Assembly: GCA_963842795.1 (NCBI GenBank)
Contig: CAWJHV010000013.1
Span: forward strand, 77,784-141,783
Length of the DNA stretch: 64,000 nucleotides
Origin: WHSW01 sp963842795
GTDB taxonomy: Bacteria; Actinomycetota; Thermoleophilia; Solirubrobacterales; 70-9
Direction of reading: 5' to 3'
The position numbers and the translations under genes were made by a program. Below the pieces are notes generated by a model. It saw nothing but the letters and a program-made list of their open reading frames with translations, was not told where the DNA came from and did not search any database. This document shows, piece after piece, positions 26,630 through 33,918 of this stretch. How positions within the stretch are numbered: the first letter of the stretch is position 1; each line of letters opens with the position of its first letter.

Positions 26630-26660
26630 GAAAGGGCCCCGCGCGATGCGGGGCCCTTTC
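26630..26660. terminator. Strong bidirectional terminator hairpin
   Basis: A perfect 13-bp stem GAAAGGGCCCCGC / GCGGGGCCCTTTC with loop GCGAT lies between the convergent methyltransferase (+) and M1 peptidase (-). The AAA/TTT ends give short T-runs on both strands. Confidence 0.8.
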
Positions 26661-26685
26661 GGTCCGTCCCCTTTGCAGCGAGCGC

Positions 26686-28281
26686 CTAGTAGCGCCCGAT
26701 CTCGCTCAACCGATCGTCGACAACGTCGCGCCAGTTCGTGCCCGCGGCGTCCGCGGACTCCGCGCCCGCCGTCCCGCCCGAGAGGGGCGGCTTGCCCGCC
26801 GTGAACAGCCACGGGTCCCAGACCGAATCGAGGTCCCGGCCCGCGATGTCCTCGGCCAGCGCGATGAACTCCTCCGTCGTCCCCGTGCCGCCGCTCTGCG
26901 TCGCGGCCCACTCCTGGATGATCTCGAAGAAGGTCGCGTCGCCGACCTCGTTGCGAAGCGCCTGCAGGGTCATCGCCCCGCGAACGTACACCGGGTCGCT
27001 GAACAGCTGATCTACGCCCGGATCGGCGATCACGACCGACCAGAACGGGTCGTCGGCCGGGATCGCGTCGTAGGTCGCCTCGAAGCTCTCCTGAGGCGTC
27101 CCCTCGCCGATGTGCTCGGTCCACAACCACTCGGCGTAGCTCGCGAAGCCCTCGTTGAGCCAGATGTCCTGCCAGCGGTGCACCGCGACGTCGTCGCCGT
27201 ACCACTGGTGGGCGAGCTCATGGACGACCACGCCGTCGCCGTTGCGCGGTTCGAGGGTGGTGCTGTCACGCCAGAACCGGAACGAGTACACGGGCCGGGT
27301 CTGCGTCTCGAGGGCGAAGCGCAGATCCTCCTGGCCCTCGACGATCCCGCCGACGGTGCTGAACGGATACGGCCCGAACGCGTCGCTCAGCAGGTCGAGG
27401 ATCTCGTCCTGCTTCGCGAGCGAGGAGTCGATCTCGACGCGCAAATCGTCGGGGAGCCCCGAATCGACGGCGTCGTAGACCGGCAGGCCCTCGTCGGTGC
27501 GGCCCCGGGTGACGTCCCAGAAGCCGATGTCGATGGTCGCGAGGTACGAGGCCATCGGCTCTCGCGCAACCCACCTCCAGGTCGTCTTACTGCCGCCCTC
27601 GTCGACGTCCTGCAGGAACCCGTTGGCGACCACCTCGTAGCCGGTCGGAACCTTGACGTCGAACGTGTAGGCCGCCTTGTCGCGCGGATGGTCGTTCACG
27701 GGGAACCACCCGGCTGCGACCTCCGGCTGACCGGCGACCGTGGCGCCGTCGAGGGTGTCCATGAACCCCGTCCTCAGGGGAGGGTTGGTCCCCGGGATCG
27801 CGAACTCGGTCGGCTCGCCGGAGTACTTGACGAAGATCTCGAACGGCCTCCCGCGCTCGAGCGCGTCCCTCGGCGTCACCGTGAGCTCGTGCGCGTCGCG
27901 GGTCCACTTGGCGCGGTCACCGTCGACCTTCAGCTTCTGGATGTCGAAGCCGACGAAGTCGAGGTTGAAGCGGCAGACGCTCTGCGTCGCCTTCGCCTCG
28001 ATCGTCGCCTTACCCCGCTCGATCAGCTGCGTCGAAGGGTCGTAGTTGACGTCGAGCTCGTAGCGCTGGACGTCGTAGCCGCCGTTGCCGTAGGTCGGGT
28101 AGTACGTGTCTCCGACGCCGGCTGCCCCGACGGGCTGGCCCGGCAGACATCCCCTGCGTTCCTGCTGCTTCGCTTGCGCCGCGCCAACCGTCGCCGTGAA
28201 CAGCAGCACTGCTCCGACGATCAGGCCCGCGGCCGTCTTCAGCCCCCAGCGGTGCGTCGCACCGAGACTGCCCTGCTCCAT
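26686..28281 (-). CDS. Secreted M1-family zinc metallopeptidase
   Basis: 531 residues. N-terminal signal peptide or anchor (KTAAGLIVGAVLLFTATVGAAQA). The aminopeptidase-N-like beta domain follows (YDVQRYELDVNYDPSTQLIERG...ATQSVCRFNLDFVGFDI), then the catalytic zinc site VVHELAHQWYGDDVAV with the third ligand and catalytic residues in WLNEGFASYAEWL. The usual GAMEN exopeptidase motif is replaced by VEGQEDLRFALETQTRPVY, as in other short actinobacterial M1 proteins, and the large C-terminal helical domain is missing. Extracytoplasmic peptide hydrolysis is the likely role. Confidence 0.9.
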   Translation of the reverse strand: MEQGSLGATHRWGLKTAAGLIVGAVLLFTATVGAAQAKQQERRGCLPGQPVGAAGVGDTYYPTYGNGGYDVQRYELDVNYDPSTQLIERGKATIEAKATQSVCRFNLDFVGFDIQKLKVDGDRAKWTRDAHELTVTPRDALERGRPFEIFVKYSGEPTEFAIPGTNPPLRTGFMDTLDGATVAGQPEVAAGWFPVNDHPRDKAAYTFDVKVPTGYEVVANGFLQDVDEGGSKTTWRWVAREPMASYLATIDIGFWDVTRGRTDEGLPVYDAVDSGLPDDLRVEIDSSLAKQDEILDLLSDAFGPYPFSTVGGIVEGQEDLRFALETQTRPVYSFRFWRDSTTLEPRNGDGVVVHELAHQWYGDDVAVHRWQDIWLNEGFASYAEWLWTEHIGEGTPQESFEATYDAIPADDPFWSVVIADPGVDQLFSDPVYVRGAMTLQALRNEVGDATFFEIIQEWAATQSGGTGTTEEFIALAEDIAGRDLDSVWDPWLFTAGKPPLSGGTAGAESADAAGTNWRDVVDDRLSEIGRY

Positions 28282-28391
28282 CCTCGAACTCCTCCCGCGG
28301 ATTGGGTCTCCAACCCTGTTCCGCTACCCATGCCCCGCGAGATCTAACTCCGGCGCGAACGTCGGACGCGATCGCTACCCTGCCCGACTTC

Positions 28392-28528
28392 GATAACCGG
28401 TAATGCCGAGTCCCGGGCGCTCTGCGCCTCGGGAGCGGGGGAACCACACGTTGGGGCTAACCCACCGAGCCAGGTGGGGGCGCAGGCTCTTTCAGCGCCA
28501 GTCCGTCAGCTAACCCCGTAGGCCGACG
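28392..28528 (+). ncRNA. c-di-AMP riboswitch (ydaO-yuaA type)
   Basis: The stretch carries the conserved blocks of the ydaO/yuaA riboswitch in order: TGCCGAGTCCCGGG, GGGAGCGGGGGAACCAC, TTGGGGCTAACCCA, GCAGGCTC and, at the 3' end, GTCAGCTAACCCCGTAGGC. These match the actinobacterial forms found before cell-wall hydrolase and Rpf-type genes. It ends immediately before the ribosome-binding site AAGGAG (28529-28534) of the M23 peptidase gene. In the known class, c-di-AMP binding turns expression off, coupling wall hydrolysis and osmotic state. Boundaries are approximate. Confidence 0.9.
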
Positions 28529-28541
28529 AAGGAGACGAGAC

Positions 28542-29113
28542 GTGATCGGCAGGTCTGCGCGCGGTGCGCGCGTTCACAAGGGCGTAGCGGGATTGGGAGC
28601 GGCGCTGGTGGCCATAGGGCTCGGCGTCGGGGTGGCGACAGCCTCCGGAGGAAACGGCGGCGTCGGCAGCGGCGGCGGAGATGGGGCGGCGACAGGCAGG
28701 CCTCGGCCGACGGTGTCTTCCCGGTGGCCGCCAAGCACAGCTACGGCGACGGCCTCGGCGCCGGACGCGGTCACGAGGGACAGGACCTGCTGGCGAAATG
28801 CGGGAAGCCGGTGGTGGCCGCCGAGCCCGGGCGCGTGCAGCGCAACAAGTTCCACTCGGCCGCCGGCAACTACGTGGTCATCGACGGCAAGGGCAAGATC
28901 GAGGACATGGGCTACATGCACCTCAAGCGCCGCTCGCCCCTGAGCGTGGGCGACAAGGTGGCGGCCGGCGACCGGATCGGGCTCGTTGGAGACACGGGCG
29001 ATGCGACCACCTGTCACCTGCACTTCGAGATCTGGTCGAACCCCGGCTGGTACGAGGGCGGCTCTCCGGTGGACCCGGCGCCGAGCCTGCACCGCTGGGA
29101 CCGAGATCGCTGA
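28542..29113 (+). CDS. Secreted M23 peptidase-like cell-wall hydrolase, with one apparent frameshift
   Basis: The GTG at 28542 (AAGGAG 7 bases upstream) gives a signal peptide: GARVHKGVAGLGAALVAIGL...VATASGG, then a Gly-rich linker. This frame is lost around 28683-28686 (a GGGG run). The reading resumes, as if one G were missing, as QASADGVFPVAAKHSYGDGLGAGRGHEGQD, with NYVVIDGKG, DMGYMHLK, GDKVAAGDRIGLVGDTGDATTCHLHFEIW, the lysostaphin-fold H-x-H site. In M23 enzymes zinc is held by H...D and H; the first set here is GHEGQD. Adding one base gives 190 residues. The c-di-AMP riboswitch in front supports a wall-remodelling enzyme. Frameshift may be sequence error or decay. Confidence 0.8.
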
Positions 29114-29364
29114 GCGCCGCGCGGCCGGCGACGGCCCGTTCAGGACGGCCGGGGCGCGGCGCCGAGCTGGGGGGTCTGCTCGGCGACGCGACCACGGCCG
29201 CGGGTCCGGCGCTGACTGAGATTCGGACCCTGGGAGCGGTGGCTCCTCACGAACCTCCGCGCTCCAGCGGACAAGATCCCGGGGCCGGCGGCCTGCCGTC
29301 AAGCCTTTTCAGGATCGTTGAAGTCGCGATGCGCGGCGCGGGCGATGCGGCGCCGCCGCTCCGA
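29114..29364. other. Gap of about 250 bp without recognisable gene
   Basis: Between the M23 gene and the luciferase-like gene neither strand gives a convincing reading frame, and no RNA or repeat was recognised. Only the promoter box of the next gene is seen at its right end. Confidence 0.4.
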
Positions 29365-29370
29365 TAGCGT
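29365..29370 (+). promoter_or_regulatory. Likely -10 box, leaderless start
   Basis: TAGCGT (TANNNT) ends 7 bases before the ATG at 29378 with no ribosome-binding site, the pattern of a leaderless actinobacterial mRNA. Confidence 0.45.
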
Positions 29371-29377
29371 GGCGCCC

Positions 29378-30139
29378 ATGGCGCTGAAACGCGGCATCTT
29401 CGTGGCCCCGTTCGACGAGCTGGTGAACCCCCGCCTCCTGGCCGAGCTCGCGGAGCTGGCGGAGGAGCGGGGCTGGGACGGGCTCTTCCTCTGGGACCAC
29501 ATCGCCTACCGGGCGCCGGTGCGCGCGGTTGCCGACCCCTGGGTGGCGCTGAGCGCGATCGCCTCGGCGACCAACACCCTGCGGCTCGGCCCCCTGGTCA
29601 CGCCGCTGTCGCGAAGGCGGGTGCAGAAGCTCGCCCGGGAGACCGTGACGCTCGACCACCTGAGCGCCGGGCGCCTCGTGCTCGGGGTGGGGCTCGGCAG
29701 CGACCGCAACGGCGAGCTGGAGCCGTTCGGAGAGGTCGTCGACGCCCGCGAGCGCGCGGAGCTGCTCGACCGGGGGCTCGAGCGGCTGACCGCGTTCTGG
29801 GGCGGCGAGTTCGAGCCGCCCCCGGTCCAGCGCCCCCGGATCCCGGTGTGGGTTGCCGCTCGCTGGCCGAAGCGCCGGCCGCTGCGGCGCGCCGCTCGTT
29901 GGGACGGGCTCTTCCCGATCGAGCTGCCGGGGCCGGAGGCGCTCGCAGAGCTCGGCGAGGAAGTCCGCGCGATGCGCCCCGAGGGCGCCCCGGCGTTCGA
30001 CCTCGTCGCCGAGGCCCCGCCAGGCACGGACCTGGGCCCATGGGAGGCCGCCGGCGCCACCTGGATGCTCACCGCGGGGTTCGGGCGCCAACCCCGGGAG
30101 GCCGAGGTGCGTGAGGCGATCGAAGCCGGGCCTGCCTAG
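29378..30139 (+). CDS. Luciferase-like (LLM) flavin or F420-dependent oxidoreductase
   Basis: 253 residues, bacterial-luciferase TIM-barrel fold: start MALKRGIFVAPFDELVNP, ERGWDGLFLWDHIAYRAP, DPWVALSAIASATNTLRLGPLVTPLSRRR, LARETVTLDHLSAGRLVLGVGLGSD, PPVQRPRIPVWVAARWP. This block order is typical of F420-dependent or FMN-dependent LLM enzymes in actinobacteria. It is shorter than the common 290-350 residues, ending soon after the last barrel strand. An in-frame start at 29318 would add residues not seen in the family; ATG 29378 is preferred because of the -10 box. Confidence 0.87.
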   Translation: MALKRGIFVAPFDELVNPRLLAELAELAEERGWDGLFLWDHIAYRAPVRAVADPWVALSAIASATNTLRLGPLVTPLSRRRVQKLARETVTLDHLSAGRLVLGVGLGSDRNGELEPFGEVVDARERAELLDRGLERLTAFWGGEFEPPPVQRPRIPVWVAARWPKRRPLRRAARWDGLFPIELPGPEALAELGEEVRAMRPEGAPAFDLVAEAPPGTDLGPWEAAGATWMLTAGFGRQPREAEVREAIEAGPA

Positions 30140-30150
30140 CGTCCGCGGGC

Positions 30151-31251
30151 TCAGCGGTCGGGGTTGTCGCAGGCGATCGCGAGTGCCGCCGGGCCGGCAT
30201 GGATCGGATCAGGCGCACGGGCCTTCGCCTCCAGATGCGGAACGCTTCGGTTGGCGACGACGTAGGCGCGCTCGGTGTGGCGGTCCGACGGGAACTCGAG
30301 GCCGTTGCACGGGACCGCCATCAGGGTCACGTCGGCGGCGCGGTGAAGGCTCTGCCCCGGAACCGAGCGGCTGTCCCAACGGGCGCTGATCCCGTTCCCC
30401 GTCTCGATGTCGACCGCGATCTGATGCCAGCTCGACGCATCCCGCGGCCCGGGGTCGTCGTCGTAGTACACCGCGAAGCCGACCTGGATCGCCTCCGGGA
30501 CGGCGGCCGCGAACTCGACCGGACCGCTGATCGTCGGTCTCAGGGGCGCTGTGACCTCCGGTCGACGGGGAGCGGGCTCGCGGCCGGGACAGGCGACGCT
30601 GGGCACGTTGCCGCCGGCGGGCCCGGCCTTGAGGTCGGCCGAGGCGACGTAGCCGTCGCCGCCGGCGGTTCGAAACCAGACCGGGTCCTGGATGTCGAAG
30701 CGCCAATCGTCTTTCGGCTCTCCCAGGCAGTAGCCGTCGAAGGCGAGCTCGCATCCGGGCGGGTAGCGGACCACGATCCCGGAGTGCAGGTCGGCCTCCT
30801 CCCTGAGGTGCGCGTAGCCGATCTCGGTCGGCGCGACCACGCCGTCGAACTGGCCCTGCTCGGCTTCGTCCGGGCAATCGACCACGGCGCCCGGCGGCGG
30901 CGGACCGGAGCCGAGGAGACCGCTCCAATCGAAGGCTGTCCCGGCAGCGATGAAGATGGCCCCGAGCGCCGTGAGGATCGAGAGCGCGACCTTGGAGCCC
31001 CGCAGCCCGAACAGCCACAGGGCCGAGAGGACGGCGAGCGCGATCGCGATCGCGGCGATCGTCGACCGCGGGATCCGCTCCCGCCAGACATTGTCGGAGA
31101 CCACCAGCACCAATCCGGCGATCAGCGCCAGCAGCACGAACAGGACCGCGAGCCGGGGGCCGGTGCGAGCCCGGGTCGGCCATCTCGCCGCCCGGTCGAG
31201 CAGGCCCAGGAGGCGATCCCCGAGATCTGCGTTCTCACCCGGCTCGGGCAT
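30151..31251 (-). CDS. Membrane protein with large extracytoplasmic domain, function unknown
   Basis: 366 residues. Short cytoplasmic N-terminus, then three hydrophobic segments (LAVLFVLLALIAGLVLVV, TIAAIAIALAVLSALWLF, KVALSILTALGAIFIAAG), then about 250 residues that would lie outside: acidic and aromatic, with paired cysteines (VVDCPDE...GCELAFDGYCLGE..., SVACPGRE, AVPCNGLE, AIACDNPD). Repeated W/F-rich strands (DDWRFDIQDPVWFRT) suggest beta structure. I recognise no family. It is convergent with the LLM gene and lies upstream of nothing obvious; 65 bp separate its start from the FAD oxidoreductase stop, so the two may share a transcript. Confidence 0.6.
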   Translation of the reverse strand: MPEPGENADLGDRLLGLLDRAARWPTRARTGPRLAVLFVLLALIAGLVLVVSDNVWRERIPRSTIAAIAIALAVLSALWLFGLRGSKVALSILTALGAIFIAAGTAFDWSGLLGSGPPPPGAVVDCPDEAEQGQFDGVVAPTEIGYAHLREEADLHSGIVVRYPPGCELAFDGYCLGEPKDDWRFDIQDPVWFRTAGGDGYVASADLKAGPAGGNVPSVACPGREPAPRRPEVTAPLRPTISGPVEFAAAVPEAIQVGFAVYYDDDPGPRDASSWHQIAVDIETGNGISARWDSRSVPGQSLHRAADVTLMAVPCNGLEFPSDRHTERAYVVANRSVPHLEAKARAPDPIHAGPAALAIACDNPDR

Positions 31252-31316
31252 CGATGGCGATCATCTGCGCTCGCACCGGTCCGGTCAAGGGCCGGCGGCC
31301 AGAGTGCGCCGGCGTC

Positions 31317-32678
31317 CTAAGGTGGCGGCACGTTCTGGTTGCGACGCAGGACGTTCTCGGGGTCGTAGCGGGCCTTCAGCGCCCGCAGTCGCTCGAAGGT
31401 CTCGTCCCCGAAGGCGGCGCGCACCCGGTCGAGCGGCTCGTCGGCCTGCATGTAGTTGACGTAGCCCCCGCTCATCGACCACGGGTCGAGCGCCGAGGCG
31501 GTCTCGCGCGCCCACTCCCGCTCCTCCGCGTCGAGAGCCGGGTCGCTCCAGCCGGCCATCGCGCTGATATTGAAGGCGGCGTCGCGGAAGCCGACCGCGG
31601 CGGTGTCCGGGTCGGCGTCCTTGGCGGCGCCGTGGAGCGACTCGATCAGCACCTGGCCGGGAGGCCGGCCGAGCGCCTGCATGCGCGTGAAGAGGACCTC
31701 GATCAGCTCGTCGGGGAGCTCGCGAACGAACCCGCCCTTCCAATATCCGCGCTCTTCGCCGTACGGAGGGTTGAACAGGTGCTGCTGGCTGATGAACGAG
31801 CGCGGGCCGACGCCATCGGCGACCAACCCCGGGGCGGAGCGGACCGGTCGCAGCGACTCCGGATCATCGTCCTCGCCCGTGTAGCACGGCGTGATCAGAG
31901 TTATCGGCTCGAGCGCGTCGTCGACCGCGAGCAGCGCCTGGCAGCTGAGGTCGCCCGGGCGCTCCGCAACGAGGTCGCGGAAGCGCCGGAGCGCCTCGCG
32001 GGCCTCGTCGCCGGCGTAGATGATTCGCCCGCCCAGGACCCGCTCGAGCGGATGCAGGCGGAAAGTCAGGCGAGTGGCGACGCCGAAGTTGCCCCCGCCG
32101 CCGCGCACCCCCCAGAGCAGCTCGGGATTCTCGTCGTCGGCGGCGCGGACCACCTCCCCGGCCGGGGTCACGAGCCGGGCCTCGACGAGGTGGTCGCAGG
32201 TCAGCCCGTACTGGGCCGTGAGGTGACCGATCCCGCCGCCCAGCGTGAGCCCGGCGACGCCGGTCGTGCCGACGATCCCGCCCGGCGTGACGAGACCGTG
32301 CGCCTGCGTGGCCGAGTCGAACTCCAGCCACCTGGCTCCGCCCCCGGCGTAGGCAAGTCCCTGTGACGGGTCGACCTCGACCCGGCGCATCAGTGAGAGG
32401 TCGATCACCAGCCCGCCGTCGAGGACGCAGTGTCCGGCCGGGTTGTGCCCACCGCCGCGGACGGCGATCTCGAGCCCGCGAGAGCGCGCGAACTCGAAGG
32501 CGGCTGCGATGTCTTCGGCTCCCAGGCAGCGGGCGATCACGGCCGGGCGGCGGTCGATGAGCGCGTTGAAAGGACGACGCGCGCCGTCGTATCCGGCATC
32601 CGCCGGCGTCAGCACGGCGCCGTGGAGCGAGGCGCGCAGCTCGCCGACGTCCTCGGCCACAGGTCGGCCTTGGCTCAT
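31317..32678 (-). CDS. FAD-linked oxidase (berberine-bridge-enzyme-like)
   Basis: 453 residues. FAD-binding PCMH domain followed by the BBE C-terminal segment. Seen: AAFEFARSRGLEIAVRGGGHNPAG with the histidine that covalently holds FAD, VIDLSLMRRVEVDP, GTTGVAGLTLGGGIGHLTAQYGLT, LLWGVRGGGGNFGVATRLTF, and the C-terminal YVNYMQADEP...RLRALKARYDPENVLRRNQN. The position that carries a second FAD-binding cysteine in bicovalent members reads Thr (VGTTGVAG), so a single covalent link is expected. Substrate unknown; family members oxidise sugars, alkaloids or polyketides. Read divergently from the CoA-transferase. Confidence 0.9.
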   Translation of the reverse strand: MSQGRPVAEDVGELRASLHGAVLTPADAGYDGARRPFNALIDRRPAVIARCLGAEDIAAAFEFARSRGLEIAVRGGGHNPAGHCVLDGGLVIDLSLMRRVEVDPSQGLAYAGGGARWLEFDSATQAHGLVTPGGIVGTTGVAGLTLGGGIGHLTAQYGLTCDHLVEARLVTPAGEVVRAADDENPELLWGVRGGGGNFGVATRLTFRLHPLERVLGGRIIYAGDEAREALRRFRDLVAERPGDLSCQALLAVDDALEPITLITPCYTGEDDDPESLRPVRSAPGLVADGVGPRSFISQQHLFNPPYGEERGYWKGGFVRELPDELIEVLFTRMQALGRPPGQVLIESLHGAAKDADPDTAAVGFRDAAFNISAMAGWSDPALDAEEREWARETASALDPWSMSGGYVNYMQADEPLDRVRAAFGDETFERLRALKARYDPENVLRRNQNVPPP

Positions 32679-32754
32679 CCGCTCAGCCTGTCACAGCGCG
32701 GCGAGATCTCGAGCCGCGCCCGGAGGGTGGCCGCCGGGCCGGGGACCCATCCGC

Positions 32755-32760
32755 TATAGA
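32755..32760 (+). promoter_or_regulatory. Likely -10 box of the CoA-transferase gene
   Basis: TATAGA ends 8 bases before the ATG at 32769, again consistent with transcription starting at or near the start codon. It lies in a 90-bp divergent region. Confidence 0.4.
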
Positions 32761-32768
32761 GGCCACGG

Positions 32769-33911
32769 ATGGAAGCCCTCGCGCCGCTGCGGGTCGTCGA
32801 CTTCTCGCGCATCCTCGCCGGGCCGTTCGCGACCATGATGCTCGCCGACCTCGGGGCCGAGGTGATCAAGGTCGAACGGCCCGGGACGGGTGACGACACC
32901 CGGGCCTGGGGCCCGCCGTTCGACGACGCCGGCAACGCGACCTACTTCCAGTCGGTCAATCGCAACAAGCGCAGTGTCGCGCTCGACCTCACCGACCCGG
33001 GCGACGTGGGGCGGGCGATCGAGCTCGTCGCCGGCGCCGACGTGGTGGTCGAGAACTTCCGCCCCGGGGTCATGGACCGGCTCGGCCTCGGCTACGAGAC
33101 GGCGAGGCGAGACAACCCGGGACTCGTGTACTGCTCGATCACCGGCTTCGGCCGCGGCCCCGGCGCCGCGCTGCCCGGCTACGACCTGCTGCTCCAGGCA
33201 CTCGGCGGCCTGATGAGCATCACCGGCGACCCGGAGGGCGAGCCGCAGAAGGTCGGCGTGGCCCTCGTCGACGTTCTCGCCGGCCTCTTCGCCACCGTCG
33301 GGATCCTCGCCGCCCTGCGCCACCGCGACCGGTCGGGCGGCGAGGGACAGCTGGTCGAGGTCGACCTGCTCTCCTCGCTGCTCGCCGCGCTCGTCAACCA
33401 GGCAAGCGCCCACACCCTCGCCGGCGTCGTCCCGGCTCGGATGGGCAACGCCCACCCGAGCATCGCCCCCTACGAGCTCTACGCCGCCGCCGACGGCGAG
33501 CTCGTGCTCGCGGTCGGCAACGACCGCCAGTTCGCCAGCCTCTGCGACGTGCTCGGCGTCCCCGAGCTCGCCACCGACGAGCGCTTCGCGAGCAACGCCG
33601 GCCGCGTCAACGCGCGGGAGGAGCTGCGGGGCCTGCTCGAAGGCCGGCTCGCCGAACGCGGCGCCCGTGTCTGGGTCGAGGAGCTGACCGAGCGCGGCGT
33701 CCCGGCGGGAACCGTGAACGACGTCGGCGCCGCCTTCGAGCTCGCCGAGCGGCTCGGCCTCGAGCCGGTCATCGAGATCCCACGCGATCGCGGCGGCGCG
33801 GCGCGGCTTGCGCGGAACCCGATCCGGCTCTCGGCGACGCCGGCGACCTATCGAAGCGCCCCGCCCGATCTGCCGACGCCGGACCATGAGGACGGCGAAT
33901 CGGGCTCCTGA
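32769..33911 (+). CDS. Class III CoA-transferase (CaiB/BaiF family)
   Basis: 380 residues. Moves CoA between carboxylic acids. Seen: LRVVDFSRILAGPFATMMLADLGAEVIKVERPGTGDDTR (as VVDFSRILAGPFAT and GAEVIKVERP), YFQSVNRNKRSVALDL, VVVENFRPGVMDRLGLGYE, YCSITGFGRGPGAALPGYDLLLQA, and GVALVDVLAGLF, whose Asp is the catalytic residue that forms the acyl-anhydride. PSIAPYELYAAADGELVLAVGND follows as usual. Length is typical. No dehydrogenase or ligase neighbours reveal the acid handled. Confidence 0.93.
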   Translation: MEALAPLRVVDFSRILAGPFATMMLADLGAEVIKVERPGTGDDTRAWGPPFDDAGNATYFQSVNRNKRSVALDLTDPGDVGRAIELVAGADVVVENFRPGVMDRLGLGYETARRDNPGLVYCSITGFGRGPGAALPGYDLLLQALGGLMSITGDPEGEPQKVGVALVDVLAGLFATVGILAALRHRDRSGGEGQLVEVDLLSSLLAALVNQASAHTLAGVVPARMGNAHPSIAPYELYAAADGELVLAVGNDRQFASLCDVLGVPELATDERFASNAGRVNAREELRGLLEGRLAERGARVWVEELTERGVPAGTVNDVGAAFELAERLGLEPVIEIPRDRGGAARLARNPIRLSATPATYRSAPPDLPTPDHEDGESGS

Positions 33912-33918
33912 GCGAGAG

